Source of the DNA: Apostichopus parvimensis | Taxonomy: Eukaryota > Echinodermata > Holothuroidea > Aspidochirotida > Stichopodidae | Direction of reading: 5' to 3' | DNA length: 21,817 bases | Assembly (NCBI GenBank): GCA_000934455.1 | Contig: KN887430.1 | Location: 26,786 to 48,602 of the forward strand | Shown here: positions 12,594-21,817 of the stretch, one piece after another | Position numbering within the stretch: the stretch's first letter is position 1 | Layout: the number at the start of each line of letters is the position of its first letter | Program-made: the position numbers and the translations under genes | Notes under the pieces: generated by a model | Seen by the model: only the letters and a program-made list of their open reading frames with translations | The model's database searches: none | What the model was told of the DNA's origin: nothing

Positions 12594-12603
12594 GTTTGCC
12601 TAT
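12594..12603 (-). promoter_or_regulatory. 10-nt intercistronic gap between UXT stop and MMACHC start
   Basis: On the minus strand the junction reads TGA-ATAGGCAAAC-ATG. MMACHC is in the +1 frame relative to UXT. If the UXT stop were read through, translation would end after seven more codons at the TGA inside GTATGA, so a fusion protein by simple readthrough is excluded. The gap contains an AG (ATAG|GCAAAC) that could only act as a splice acceptor if a pyrimidine tract preceded it, and it does not. Termination-reinitiation, alternative splicing or an internal promoter would be needed to express MMACHC. Confidence 0.85.
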
Positions 12604-15600
12604 TCACCAGATTTCTTTGTATTCGTTTGGTTGCTCTCCTTGTAAGTCCTGCAGTTCTCTCAATCCCTGTACAGACACAGGACACAAAAATAGAAAAGAT
12701 GACATGTATGATGTACTACCATTGGCACCCCTGGTTCACTCTAGATATCATCACTCCAACTATTAAAACTGTAAACTTAATACTTCTGTTTTTCCTGAAT
12801 CAATGACATATAGGTGAGGTAAACTTATGTGTCCCTAAATAATATCGATGCCCTCCTGTGCCCCCCCCCCCCTTCCCCAATCAAGTTTCCTTTTTATAGT
12901 ATTTCAAAAATCTGTGGTAGAACTACTGTAGGTTGTAAATACAATTTTTTTCCCAGCAAGCAAAATGCACCTACAAGAACAATGATTTATTTTTAGTAAG
13001 TTTGTTTCATTAATATTGGCAGGTCACAAAACTTCATCATTGATCTGAGAATACATAAAAACATGACTTGTGAAACCAATGAGTACTGTTTCAGATTCCA
13101 ACATAGTTCACTACTTGACACTATGGTTACTATGAAACTACCAGCTACAAGTCACATTGACTCCTACACAGTCTTTGAAAAGTTAGTGACTGCAGTCACC
13201 TCCACATTGCTACTACTTAACAATACGGTTACTATGAAACTACCAGCTACTAGTCACATTGACTCCTACACAGTCTTTGAAGAGTTGAGTCACCTCCATA
13301 TTGCTACTATTTGACACTATGGTTCCTATGAAACTACCAGCTACAAGTCCCACTGTGTCCTACATAGTCTTTGAGAAGTTAGCCTATATAAACCAACAAA
13401 ATGTTCATACCTCATACACCAACTTGATGTGTGCCTTGATCTTTGCTGATTCCTTTGTAAGTTGGTTAGTTTTGCTGCAAAAAAAGAAAAGAAGGTAAAA
13501 CCTTTCTGTTATTATTTCTCACACAAAAGTCTGAACAAGCTTGATTTCTCCACTTAGTTACATTTTATACAAATATGGACTAAAAAGAAAGAAGACAAAA
13601 CTTAAGACAGCAACTGATATAATCCAAATGTGACATGCACAATCTTGGGGATATATAGATGAAGCCATTTTAACTCCTTGCCAAAGACAAATAATCTATG
13701 GCATGTGAATTTCTGTATAAATGTGTTACACCATGACTTGCAAATACGGTACACTGACTCAAAAAGGTAAAGCTTGGTTTAGCCTCCTAGCTATACATGG
13801 TATGTAAATCCAACTTGGTGAGTTCAGGAAACCTTTTTTATTTTTATTGCTGTTTTGCAGCTGCTAGTAAAACCCTTGTTTGGAAGATCTAATGACACTG
13901 ACAAGAGAACATCTCACGTGTGGCAATCAATCTGCTACGAATTGTTTTCTTTCCATTTAAACATGCAGGCTGTCAGTGTTGGAGGATGACAATATATTGT
14001 AGACCATACATCAATTGTCAAAATAAACAACATGTCTCCAGGTTTTCTGGTTTACTTATTTATATCACTACATCCAGCTAAAAGACAGACATGCAGAGTA
14101 GATTAATTTTGTTACACCAAGTTAAGGATTTGCTTTCAATGCAATAACCTTTCCAATCTGAATCATAAAATTACTACCATAAATTATGCATCACTACGCA
14201 AGACCATTGTCAAATGCCTTGCTGTGGTGTCTATATCATAAACATATTTTCTGACAATATTGTAAAGCCTTACTGTACGAAATTCACCTTTGCTGATAAA
14301 ATTTTTTTAAGTGACAGTATAATCTTTTCAAATCCTACCCAAGCTTCAAGCATTACAGTGAAGGATTAAGATATCAAATCATGAAAAGATATGGAACCCA
14401 GAATTACTTTCCCATAATTTAAACTAAAACTCAGTTACCACCAAGAAAAGAGAAACAAATAAAAACTATTTTAAAAATGCTGAAGAAATTTTTTAAAAAT
14501 GTCACTGAATAATTGAAAACTTACTAGAAAAAATCTCATAAGAATGACACTGAATAATTGAAAAATACTTAATAGTGCTATGACATTTATACAGATAGGG
14601 AACTCTGTGAGATGTATATCCTCTTGATATTGACGTCAATTTTTCTCTTCTGATTTTATTCATTGCAATTAAAGCTGGTAAATAAATTAACATGTTTGAA
14701 TACAAACTTTGCTGTAAATTCTTCTTGCGCATCCTCCATCCAACAGAAAGGATTGTTAACATGTATTAATAGACACGCACAGTATAGAATAATATGTATT
14801 TTAATAATATGTACAGTACTTGTAGTGACTTGGTTAAGCAGACCATTCAACACATGCTATCTCAGTGTCATTCCAGGAATTCCATAGGCAAGCCTATATA
14901 AAGGAATTCTACATTGTTTGCCTTGCTATTATTACCCATGATGAGCAACCAGATGCCATTGTGCTATGCTAGACTCATAGTATAGTTGTTATGTGTAGTG
15001 GCTATATACATTGTCACCATATTGTAAGGTCATAAATGCTAGCCATGCATAGAAGTAAGTACTACTACTTAGTGAGGTTGCACTATCAACTACAGTGCAT
15101 TAACTTTTTGTATGGACTTTGGCAAAAATTAAATAGTTCTGCCTGCTTCCACTGAATCAAGTTCACATTCGATTAAGCCTTTACAAGGACACCTCTGAAA
15201 TGTTTAGCTTTTAGATTAGCTATTCTAATTGGACACAGGCAACATCTGAAATATTGTAAATCTATTCCCAAACCAGATTTGATTTCACTAGTTTTGTCCT
15301 GTCGAATGATTGCACCAACAATCCTGATCACCGTAATGTTCTGGGCTGCGACCTGTCCATTTGATAGGCCATCATACAGACCACAGGATCAGTCCAATGT
15401 GACATGGCTACACATTGGTGCTACTTGCAGGCCACTTAAATCAGTTCATGCATGATACTATGTACAGAATATTATATAATACTTATATTATATTATATAT
15501 TATACTAATATTATATAATACTTCTTTTTAGTGGATGATACAACTCGTTTAGCAACGATTATTGAACGATGAAGAACTACAAGTTTAGAAAATTTTATAG

Positions 15601-18543
15601 AGAAACAAGATCATACAGCTTAAATGTCACATAATGATCCAATGGAAAAACAACAATTGCCAGTAGGATTGGTTTGCACCCTTTGGGCAACTGAGATGGA
15701 TTTTTCACACCAGGATTTATTGAGGAACAGAATAGAAAAGGTAAGAAGTTAACATTCCTATCTCAGGGCTCAGGCATACTAGCAATTAGCTCATCAGATC
15801 TACAGTAAATGTCACACACATAAACATGTTACTCCAACCAATTCACTTAGATGTTACTTATATATTTGTCACATAGTAAATTTTGAAAACAGAAACTTAG
15901 TATTTACTTGTCTACTTACTGTGTAAGGTGATGGACTTTCTTGTCAATGAACTTTAAAGCTTCCGAATGAGAAAACTCCACGAAGAATCCAAATCCAACA
16001 CTGACAAATATCTTTGAGGCATCAGGTCTGGCAGAGAGGAGAACATTTTATTAGAGTAAACTGAATATACTAGCTCAGATATTGCATCACCCCACCTCCT
16101 TTTTCTCCACCCACTGTAGAGACACAGGAGGAACCCACAAATTACTAAAAGATGTCTACTGAAAGACACTTATAAACGTTCCTCAAAAATAAGAATGTGT
16201 TGACCGATGTGGCACCCCTAAGTCCCAGTTGGTGTTGGTCAAGGTAATGTGAGGTCACCAGAGATGGAAATAAACTTAACCACATTGTACGTCTTTCTCA
16301 AAAACTGTACCTTCTACAACTTCGTTGTTACATATGACAAGTTACTTTGCCGCCTGGAGAGGTTAGCACACAATTTATTGTGATTAATTCTTGCCCGAGT
16401 GTAAACTCAAAGATATAATCTGTTGTACAACCTGTTCCTCAGACCTGAATTTAAAGATCTTCAGTAATCACCAATTATTAGTATTTTCTTTACCCAAAAG
16501 AAATGGTCATATCAAGTACCTGCTTTGTGTTACTTTTACTTATGTTTAATTGCAAAGCTGGTTTAAATTTCTTTGTAAGAATATTTTCTAGATGACTATC
16601 CTTGATAACAAAGACTCTTTCAAAGAATGAGCAAAGGTCTAAAACAACATTGAGATCCTCCCCCCCCCCCCCATATACAGATCCCACAATATGTTATTAT
16701 ACAAACACTTACACATTAGCTTGTACATAAAAGTTACAGCCCAGGTCGACCTTAGTCTTGATTCCACTCTCTGATGTTGCACTTTCCTTAGAAAGACAAG
16801 ATACAGAAAAAGTTAATAAATTTGATCAATAATTGTTAAGTAGTCCAAATGAAAGAAAGAAACATGAGTATAACAACAGGATGATCTATGAAGTCTAGAC
16901 ACAATATTGATTGCATGGACCATTAAATGACAAGCTACATTTCAACATGCACGCCAAAAGATAATCCAGTCAAATATGGGTCATTCAGTGTCAAATCACG
17001 GATGGCTGTTGCTGGACCCTCTCCAAAAATTACCATCCTTCTTACATGATTGAAACACCATGAAATAAGCATATATACTGTCGAATTTCAGTTGTATTAC
17101 TGCAAAATTATCTGATTTATGACCGTTTGAAATTTTGCAATTTGCCTTATGGTGCTCTAAAGTCTAATCATGTAAGGAGGGTAGTAAGTTTCTCCAAAAT
17201 CTGGTGATTTGACATGGAATACCCATAAACTAAGGTCCCTATGAAGTAATGTGAATGTATGGTAAATACTCCTTAGGTTCCCAAGTAGATTCTTTGACCC
17301 TTTGGTGTCTTCCAACACCTATCCTGAAAGTTTACAAATAAGAATTGAAGGAACTACACTGAGCAGATTCATATACAAGAATTAATACTGTACCTTCAGT
17401 TTTTCTATGACAGTCTTTAGTTGCAAGTACTCCGCTATCTGTGAGTAAATTTTGTCTCGAGCTTGCAATGTGGTCCTGGTAAAGTAGACAGAGAACAACA
17501 ATTATTATAAAATGATATGCCAGACGGAATATGTAGAATTGACCAAAGTCTGTGCCACACTTATTCTATTTTAATACCCTGAATGTACCAAAAGTCTGTC
17601 AGTCTGAAATATTTCAAGTAAACACCCAGTAAAATGCTTCACACATATCAGTAGCATGGACACTTCCAATTCCGGACACCTAAGCCTTAAAACACCCCAA
17701 AACTATATCTACTGGTATAAATCACCTGAAAATATACTTGATATGGTGGGAGAAGTGTGTTATATTACGATACACGGCCAAACTTTCTTTCCTGCAAACT
17801 GTTTTCACGTTGTATTCCAAGAAGATTCTTGTGATTGTGGAACTGGTATTTCTTTGCTAGAGTATCGCCAATTTCGGACACACAGTGTGGCGCTAGTGAT
17901 AAAATTGGTGGCGCAGTTGCTCTTTCATTTCAGTAATTATAACAGACTTCATAGATCTCCGTCATTTTATTGACAAATATGTAAGTATTTACTTGCACAC
18001 GGGTCATTTCATACTTTTTGGTGAAATTTGGCTCTTCCTGTAGGTTGTCATGGTGAAATCGTGCATTTCTTAGGGGTGTCCGAAATTGGCAGTGTTTCGA
18101 AATTAGCAATACTGACTATACATTTCATACATAGGCTAGGCCTACACAAAGTATGACAAGATATGACGTATTAGGAATAGATTTCAATATTTAGAAGTGC
18201 AAGAAACAAAATATTGGATGTTAAACTTAAACATATCTCACTCTCAGGCCTAGGTGGGATACCAGTGACTATGCCTAGGCCAACAGTAATATACGCATCA
18301 GTCTCCAGACCTAGCCTAGGCAGTATGCTCAATGTAACTATAGCCAACTACTAAACTAGGTTATGAATGATAACCCTTACGTCAGCAGTAATTAATGCAT
18401 GCTCAGTCACAACCACATCAAAGACTGATATATCTATAATTATCTCATAACATTTATACTTACTCCAAGTCCTTTCTCAAGACCTCATTGACAAACTTCT
18501 CGTACTGATGAACTTTTGTTGGAATATTTTCGGTATTAGACAT
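12604..18543 (-). CDS. UXT: UXT, prefoldin-like alpha subunit (six coding exons, complete)
   Basis: Coding exons on the minus strand are 18543-18464, 17475-17394, 16786-16713, 16027-15920, 13474-13411 and 12666-12604. All have GT/AG borders and matching phases, giving 156 residues; human UXT has 157. UXT is an alpha-class prefoldin-like protein of the URI1/R2TP chaperone assembly and a transcription cofactor. The expected fold is visible. The N-terminal helix (about 10-55) contains HQYEKFVNEVLRKDL and KIYSQIAEYLQLKTVIEKL. The central beta-hairpin region holds VDLGCNFYV and IFVSVGFGFFVEF. The C-terminal helix (about 98-146) has SEALKFIDKK, LTKESAKIKAHIK and GLRELQDLQ. Each segment matches human UXT in order. 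The last exon follows a good pyrimidine tract (TTTTTGTGTCCTGTGTCTGTACAG, overlapping its start) and carries the final 20 codons, then TGA. Introns range from 607 to 2445 bp and are repeat-rich. The start ATG has G at -3. The odd feature is that the same exon continues directly into MMACHC. Confidence 0.93.
12859..12876. repeat. Poly-C tract with GTG...TTCC flanks
   Basis: GTG is followed by twelve C residues (12861-12872) and then TTCCCC. The same GTG-C12-TTCC layout occurs on the other strand at 18955-18973, so the two may be ends of one dispersed repeat family rather than chance homopolymers. It lies in UXT intron 5. Confidence 0.45.
13111..13380. repeat. Tandem repeat, about 94-102 bp unit, three copies, in UXT intron 5
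   Basis: Copies start at 13111, 13213 and 13307. Each contains GGTTACTATGAAACTACCAG, CACATTGACTCCTACA and CAGTCTTTGA, with point differences; the third is cut short. Spacings of 102 and 94 bp break any shared reading frame, which argues against coding. The array sits between UXT exon 5 and the exon shared with MMACHC, the only nearby upstream space where an MMACHC-specific promoter could lie. Confidence 0.8.
15468..15523. repeat. AT-rich direct repeat with palindromic core, UXT intron 4
   Basis: The 17-mer AATATTATATAATACTT occurs at 15468-15484 and again at 15507-15523, with ATTATATATTATA-type sequence between. The pieces are nearly self-complementary and could form a hairpin. No gene function is implied. 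Confidence 0.6.
16976..17226. mobile_element. Inverted-repeat MITE-like element in UXT intron 2
   Basis: The left end (ATGGGTCATTCAGTGTCAAA) matches the reverse complement of the right end (ATGGGTATTCCATGTCAAAT). Pairing resumes further in, with CTCCAAAAATTACCATCC and CCTTCTTACATGATT on the left against CTCCTTACATGATTAGA on the right. The inverted arms reach about 80-90 bp each and leave a short loop, so nearly the whole 251 bp folds back. It carries no reading frame. This is a non-autonomous DNA element by structure; its superfamily is unknown to me. Confidence 0.65.
17649..18114. mobile_element. Candidate non-autonomous DNA transposon (pogo/Tigger-like ends), UXT intron 1
   Basis: The left end reads CAGTA, a few bases, then ACACTTCCAATTCCGGACAC and CTAAG. 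The reverse complement of the right end reads CAGTATTGC, a spacer, then ACACTGCCAATTTCGGACAC and CCCTAAG. The ends are thus inverted, start with CAGT and are close to TA dinucleotides, like pogo/Tigger elements. A third copy of the core (GCCAATTTCGGACACACAGT) lies inside at 17867 in the left-end orientation, suggesting nesting or an internal duplication. The 105-codon open frame within (17656-17973) shows no transposase motif that I recognise. Confidence 0.5.
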
Positions 18544-20087
18544 CCCTATATCATTCAACCACCTATTCTAAACTTTTCGCATAACTAGAATATTCGTTCA
18601 ATAGGCGCCGCATGTGAGGGAGCACAAAAGCATTACGAATACGAAGGATTGGTAAACACAGAAATTAAATGTGCAACCATATCTCAATAATTATATAACA
18701 CAGAACAAGTAAAAAGAATTAAGTCAGGGCCTCCATGCCTTTCTTTTACTTGAAAAATTGTTCAAGGGATATTCCAACTAAAATTATGAACTTGATATAT
18801 TGTAGAGTAAGTCAAGCATGTCACCAGGATTTCATCTAAGGGGTGTAAAGTGGTACATTTATATAATTAAAACCCTTATTAATTTATAATGTGTAAAAAT
18901 TATATTGCATATTTCAAAGTTGAGAGTGTGCACTTTTACCATTTTTGCGAAATTGGAAGGGGGGGGGGGGCACAAATTGTAATGCCTGAAAACACCCCTC
19001 CCTGACCCTTAGCCCAGAATCCTCTCCCACTATTCTTATAACCCTGACCCAACTATTATACAAAATACATATTTCAGTCGTAATTAAACATTATATAAGA
19101 ACAAAGTGGTGTGTATGCACCACTGTACCAAATCTAACGTTAGGGTGTTACAAATGCATAGCATTTTAGCACGTAATGTCTATATAACATACCCAATTTC
19201 GAGGGTGCGTTACAAAAATACTGCAGGAAATTTTTTGGAGAACTTTTGATATAATGTCTGTGATGTATTGAACTACCCAAATATACCTTAAAAATCTAGT
19301 CCCAGTGTTGCTGGAACGAAACTGATTTTACAGCCTCTTTTTGAGTTTCAGCTGATGGCCTAGTGGGCGGATTCATTGAATTGAGCTGTCAACGAGGACG
19401 CTTTGCGCTATATCTGCATGCGGTCCATGGGAGCGTCATAGGGCCCTTTAGGAAGTTATACGATATCGTGGATTTTAGAGGCTTCAATGCTTCAAATTTG
19501 ATCTAATCGGCCGAGATTTTAGCCATGTAAAATTATATTAAAATTTTCAAAATACTGCATATGATTAACCTAATATTGATTCATTGGGTAGGTAATAATT
19601 CACTCAAAATAGAAACTAATTATATGGTGACCTATAGTCAATCCTGTGGCACTGTGAATGTAGCCAGTAATATACAATACAAACAATAAGATGCTGTCAC
19701 GGTGTTATACCAGTTTGAAGTTTACAGCTAACAGCAGGGTTACCAGTGTCTCTGTAACACAAGCGGTCATATAAGTTAAAAGAATTTACCGGGAAATCGA
19801 GTGAATAAAGTCCAAAAACATTATTGTTCGAATAATGCCCCTGTACACGTATAGCCTATTATTTGGTAGCTTGCATCCCTTTTTCGATAGGGTGAGTCTA
19901 TGTAGGCTGTCGACGTAGATAGCCTGTTTTCAAAAGTGTGGGGACTCAAGTCTTAGATATCCAGCTATGCCTATGAAATCTATTTTTTTCTAAATGGGAA
20001 TGAGATACTCCAATTTTCACATTCTGAAACTTTATGTGAGATCTTGTTCTCCAAATTCTCCCCGCTCATGGTACCCTTTACTATTTC
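18544..20087. other. UXT 5' flank, no gene seen
   Basis: The first 100 bp or so probably hold the UXT leader and core promoter. Beyond it the sequence has no convincing exon on either strand. A G12 tract lies at 18959-18970. A somewhat less AT-rich block at 19310-19510 has no coherent open frame and was not identified. Confidence 0.45.
18563..18613 (-). other. Possible upstream ORF in the UXT 5' leader (16 codons)
   Basis: ATG at 18613 opens a 16-codon frame (MRRLLNEYSS...) that stops with TAG 19 nt before the UXT start codon. Its start context is weak (CACATGC). It matters only if transcription begins upstream of 18613, which the sequence does not settle; no clear TATA box is seen. Confidence 0.3.
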
Positions 20088-20205
20088 TCGTTTTCTCTCT
20101 CTTTTTTTTTCTCTCTCTCTATCTCTTTTCTCTCATTTGTGGAATGGGGCGGTCGGGGGGGGGGGGGGGGGGGAGGCGACCGCCCACCCCCTGGCTACGC
20201 GCTTG
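20088..20205. repeat. CT-rich microsatellite, G19 tract and dispersed-repeat tail
   Basis: A pyrimidine run rich in TCTCTC (20088-20134) is followed by nineteen G residues (20155-20173) and then by CCGCCCACCCCCTGGCTACG. A similar order, poly-G and then CCCCACCCCACTGGTTACGC, recurs at 21423-21482. The shared CACCCC(A)CTGGYTACGC end marks a dispersed repeat family, not a gene. Confidence 0.65.
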
Positions 20206-21410
20206 GAGAGAAAGTCACTATCATCTTAGCTGATAACCAGTGTGCTCTGTACTAATACTGTTGACAGTACACGTTCACACTTTGTCTACAATTAGAGCCT
20301 ATGTATTTCTTTATGATTAATTTTTCCAGTAAATTTTGTTATTTGCCGAATCAAATTCAGAATTGGATAAACTTAAAAATTCAAAAATGGTATAGCGATG
20401 GGATTTTGACAATTGGGTTTAGTTTTTCGTCATTTCAATTTTTTGTCTGAAGCTATCTCATCGTCTATGATTTACTATAATTATGATTTAAATAAATTTG
20501 TATATGAAGCTCAGTTTCATCGACTTACAGGCTTCATTCATTCAGCCACTACAAAACTGTCTGTCCAGCGCCATTGTCCATCGCTTTTATAACATTATGT
20601 CGGCTTAAATCTGTATAGTCGTTGGAAACAATATTTTGTTTAGGCCTGTTCTAACGACCGATCAGTCTGTCAGAGTTCACACGTGCGATGTTGAAATTAC
20701 GTAATTTATCATTCTGCAGCTTCGGCAACTTCGGACGGTCGATATAACGATGGTGTAAAGTTATAAACATACATATAATATAACAAATAGCATGGTAGCA
20801 GATTATCTCGTTGGGTTGCGTGTTTGGGCGAATTAGGGAGGGGATGGGGCCTCGTAGCGGTGACAGAAAACAAATGATAATAGTAGGCCTATTTCATCCA
20901 CTGAACTTTCTAATTTTTTATATCAAATATTACATATTTCAGAAGGAAGTTAACAATGGTTCGTTAATTGTAAACGAATTTTTGTATAAGTTCAAATTTC
21001 AACTACAAGTGGAACATCAATTAGCCTACATAAGAACAAATTACGTGGGCCGTTTCCGTTCCAGACTTTAAAGGCCACTTTTAGTACGTACCCATTTTTA
21101 ATTAAAGAATAGTGGTTGCTGTTATGCCAATACTGTTATGTTTATATGCATAAAGGTCTTAATGCAGAATGTTTGCGTCATGTATTTTAAGGAAAAATAT
21201 GTAATAAATGTTGTTGTTGCAAAAGATAAACAATAAATGATGGCAAAAAAAACAAAAATAGTAGGCCTATTTACCTTGAGACGCAATTCGCTGGTATTCA
21301 TTTGAGAATTCCCGTCAATTACAATTTACGTCAACCGAGAACTGGTTTAACTGAGCCTTTAAATGCACGTTGCAATTTACGTCCATAATTTTTTCCCCAC
21401 CAAAGTCTTC
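20206..21410. other. Intergenic DNA, no gene seen
   Basis: About 1.2 kb with short open frames only. The phrase ATAGTAGGCCTATTT occurs twice, near 20878 and 21258. I found no splice-bounded exon or RNA gene. Confidence 0.45.
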
Positions 21411-21485
21411 TTTTTTTTTGGAGGGGGGGGGGGACATTTGAATGGGGATCCCGCCACCTGCCCCCACCCCACTGGTTACGCCACT
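21411..21485. repeat. Second poly-G dispersed-repeat tail
   Basis: T9 is followed by GGA, G11 (21423-21433), GGGATCCCGCCACCTGCCCC and ACTGGTTACGCCACTG. It resembles the tail at 20155-20205 and probably belongs to the same family. Confidence 0.6.
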
Positions 21486-21567
21486 GTTTGTCACACATTA
21501 GTCCATAACAGTTACACTCATGATTGGAAGAAACTGTTCATAGTCCTATGTGAAAGAAATCGATATA

Positions 21568-21702
21568 ATGTCGAATCATACGCTCCAATGAGATTGCGAG
21601 AAACTGACATATAATATGCCAATTCGTCACGCATGTCGATTTCTCGTACTTGCGACGATTGTGTCCAATGAGAGTACGAGAAACTGACGTATGATTCGAC
21701 AT
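21568..21702. repeat. Compound inverted and direct repeat
   Basis: A perfect 15-bp inverted repeat joins ATGTCGAATCATACG (21568-21582) to CGTATGATTCGACAT (21688-21702). Inside it a direct repeat, TCCAATGAGATTGCGAGAAA and TCCAATGAGAGTACGAGAAA, is spaced 80 bp apart. A third, inverted copy of the GAGAAACTGACAT piece lies at about 21634-21652 (ATGTCGATTTCTCGTACTTG). The layout suggests rearranged copies of one short unit or the end of a foldback element that may continue beyond the window. Confidence 0.7.
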
Positions 21703-21817
21703 ACGCCGCTTAGGCGCACCGTATACGACCGTACGGCTACGAATCATTGTCCACGGTTGCTATGGGGTTAAACAATACTAGTTTCAATCACCTAACATAT
21801 AAGGAATGTCACTCTAA

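Noticed and set aside
12594-12603. Trans-splice acceptor (TAG) between UXT and MMACHC, as in tunicate or nematode operons
   Set aside because: The AG is not preceded by a pyrimidine tract; the upstream bases are UXT coding and purine-rich. Only spliced-leader reads could revive this idea.
13063-13314. Open frame with an internal repeat (MKLPATSHIDSYTVFE)
   Set aside because: It follows the tandem array; unequal unit lengths (102 and 94 bp) break the frame, and it is antisense within a UXT intron.
13405-13474. UXT ending at the TGA just after exon 5
   Set aside because: The GTATGA after GAG is a workable splice donor in the right phase, and the next exon supplies GLRELQDLQ, matching the C-terminus expected of UXT. 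I keep early termination only as an intron-retention form.
15300-15440. Possible exon or retroelement fragment in UXT intron 4
   Set aside because: All frames are broken within about 20-30 codons and I recognise no protein.
17656-17973. 105-codon open frame inside the intron element
   Set aside because: It starts inside the inverted-repeat end, has no recognisable motif, and lies within UXT intron 1. It looks like a chance frame in a non-autonomous element.
19350-19372. TGGCCTAGTGGGCGG, like a tRNA A box
   Set aside because: No B box follows at the usual distance, so a tRNA or tRNA-derived SINE is not supported.

Overview
This is animal nuclear DNA. It is AT-rich, its genes are split by GT-AG introns, and the space between them is filled with short inverted-repeat elements and minisatellites. 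Poly-G/poly-C tracts, tails resembling CCCCTGGCTACGC, and many TAGGCCTA-type words suggest a marine invertebrate deuterostome, with an echinoderm as my best guess. That guess rests on texture, not on a marker gene.

Layout. 1-1665: a 45-bp minisatellite at the left edge, then no recognisable gene. 1666-6445 (+): the last five coding exons of a large WD40-repeat protein, most like the C-terminal propeller region of NACHT-and-WD-repeat (NWD) proteins; its 5' part lies outside the window. 6446-11127: AT-rich 3'-UTR and intergenic sequence between convergent genes, holding one foldback element (10411-10723). 11847-18543 (-): two conserved housekeeping genes on one strand. The first is UXT (six coding exons, 156 aa), a prefoldin-like chaperone subunit. 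The second is MMACHC (248 aa, intronless), the cytosolic vitamin B12-processing enzyme. 18544-21817: UXT upstream sequence and repeat debris.

Main observation. The sixth coding exon of UXT ends in a TGA only 10 nt before the ATG of MMACHC, and the whole MMACHC reading frame follows in that same exon. No room is visible for a separate UXT 3' end or a conventional MMACHC promoter between them. The first clear poly(A) signal on this strand lies beyond MMACHC, at 11128-11133. The locus therefore looks dicistronic: one pre-mRNA carrying a chaperone subunit and a B12 enzyme. MMACHC may be a retrocopy that settled into the UXT 3' UTR, but this is inference.

The UXT introns hold at least two inverted-repeat (MITE-like) elements and a ~100-bp tandem repeat. 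The tandem repeat lies in intron 5, just upstream of the shared exon, where an internal MMACHC promoter would have to be. I saw no tRNA, rRNA, CRISPR array, viral gene or toxin gene.
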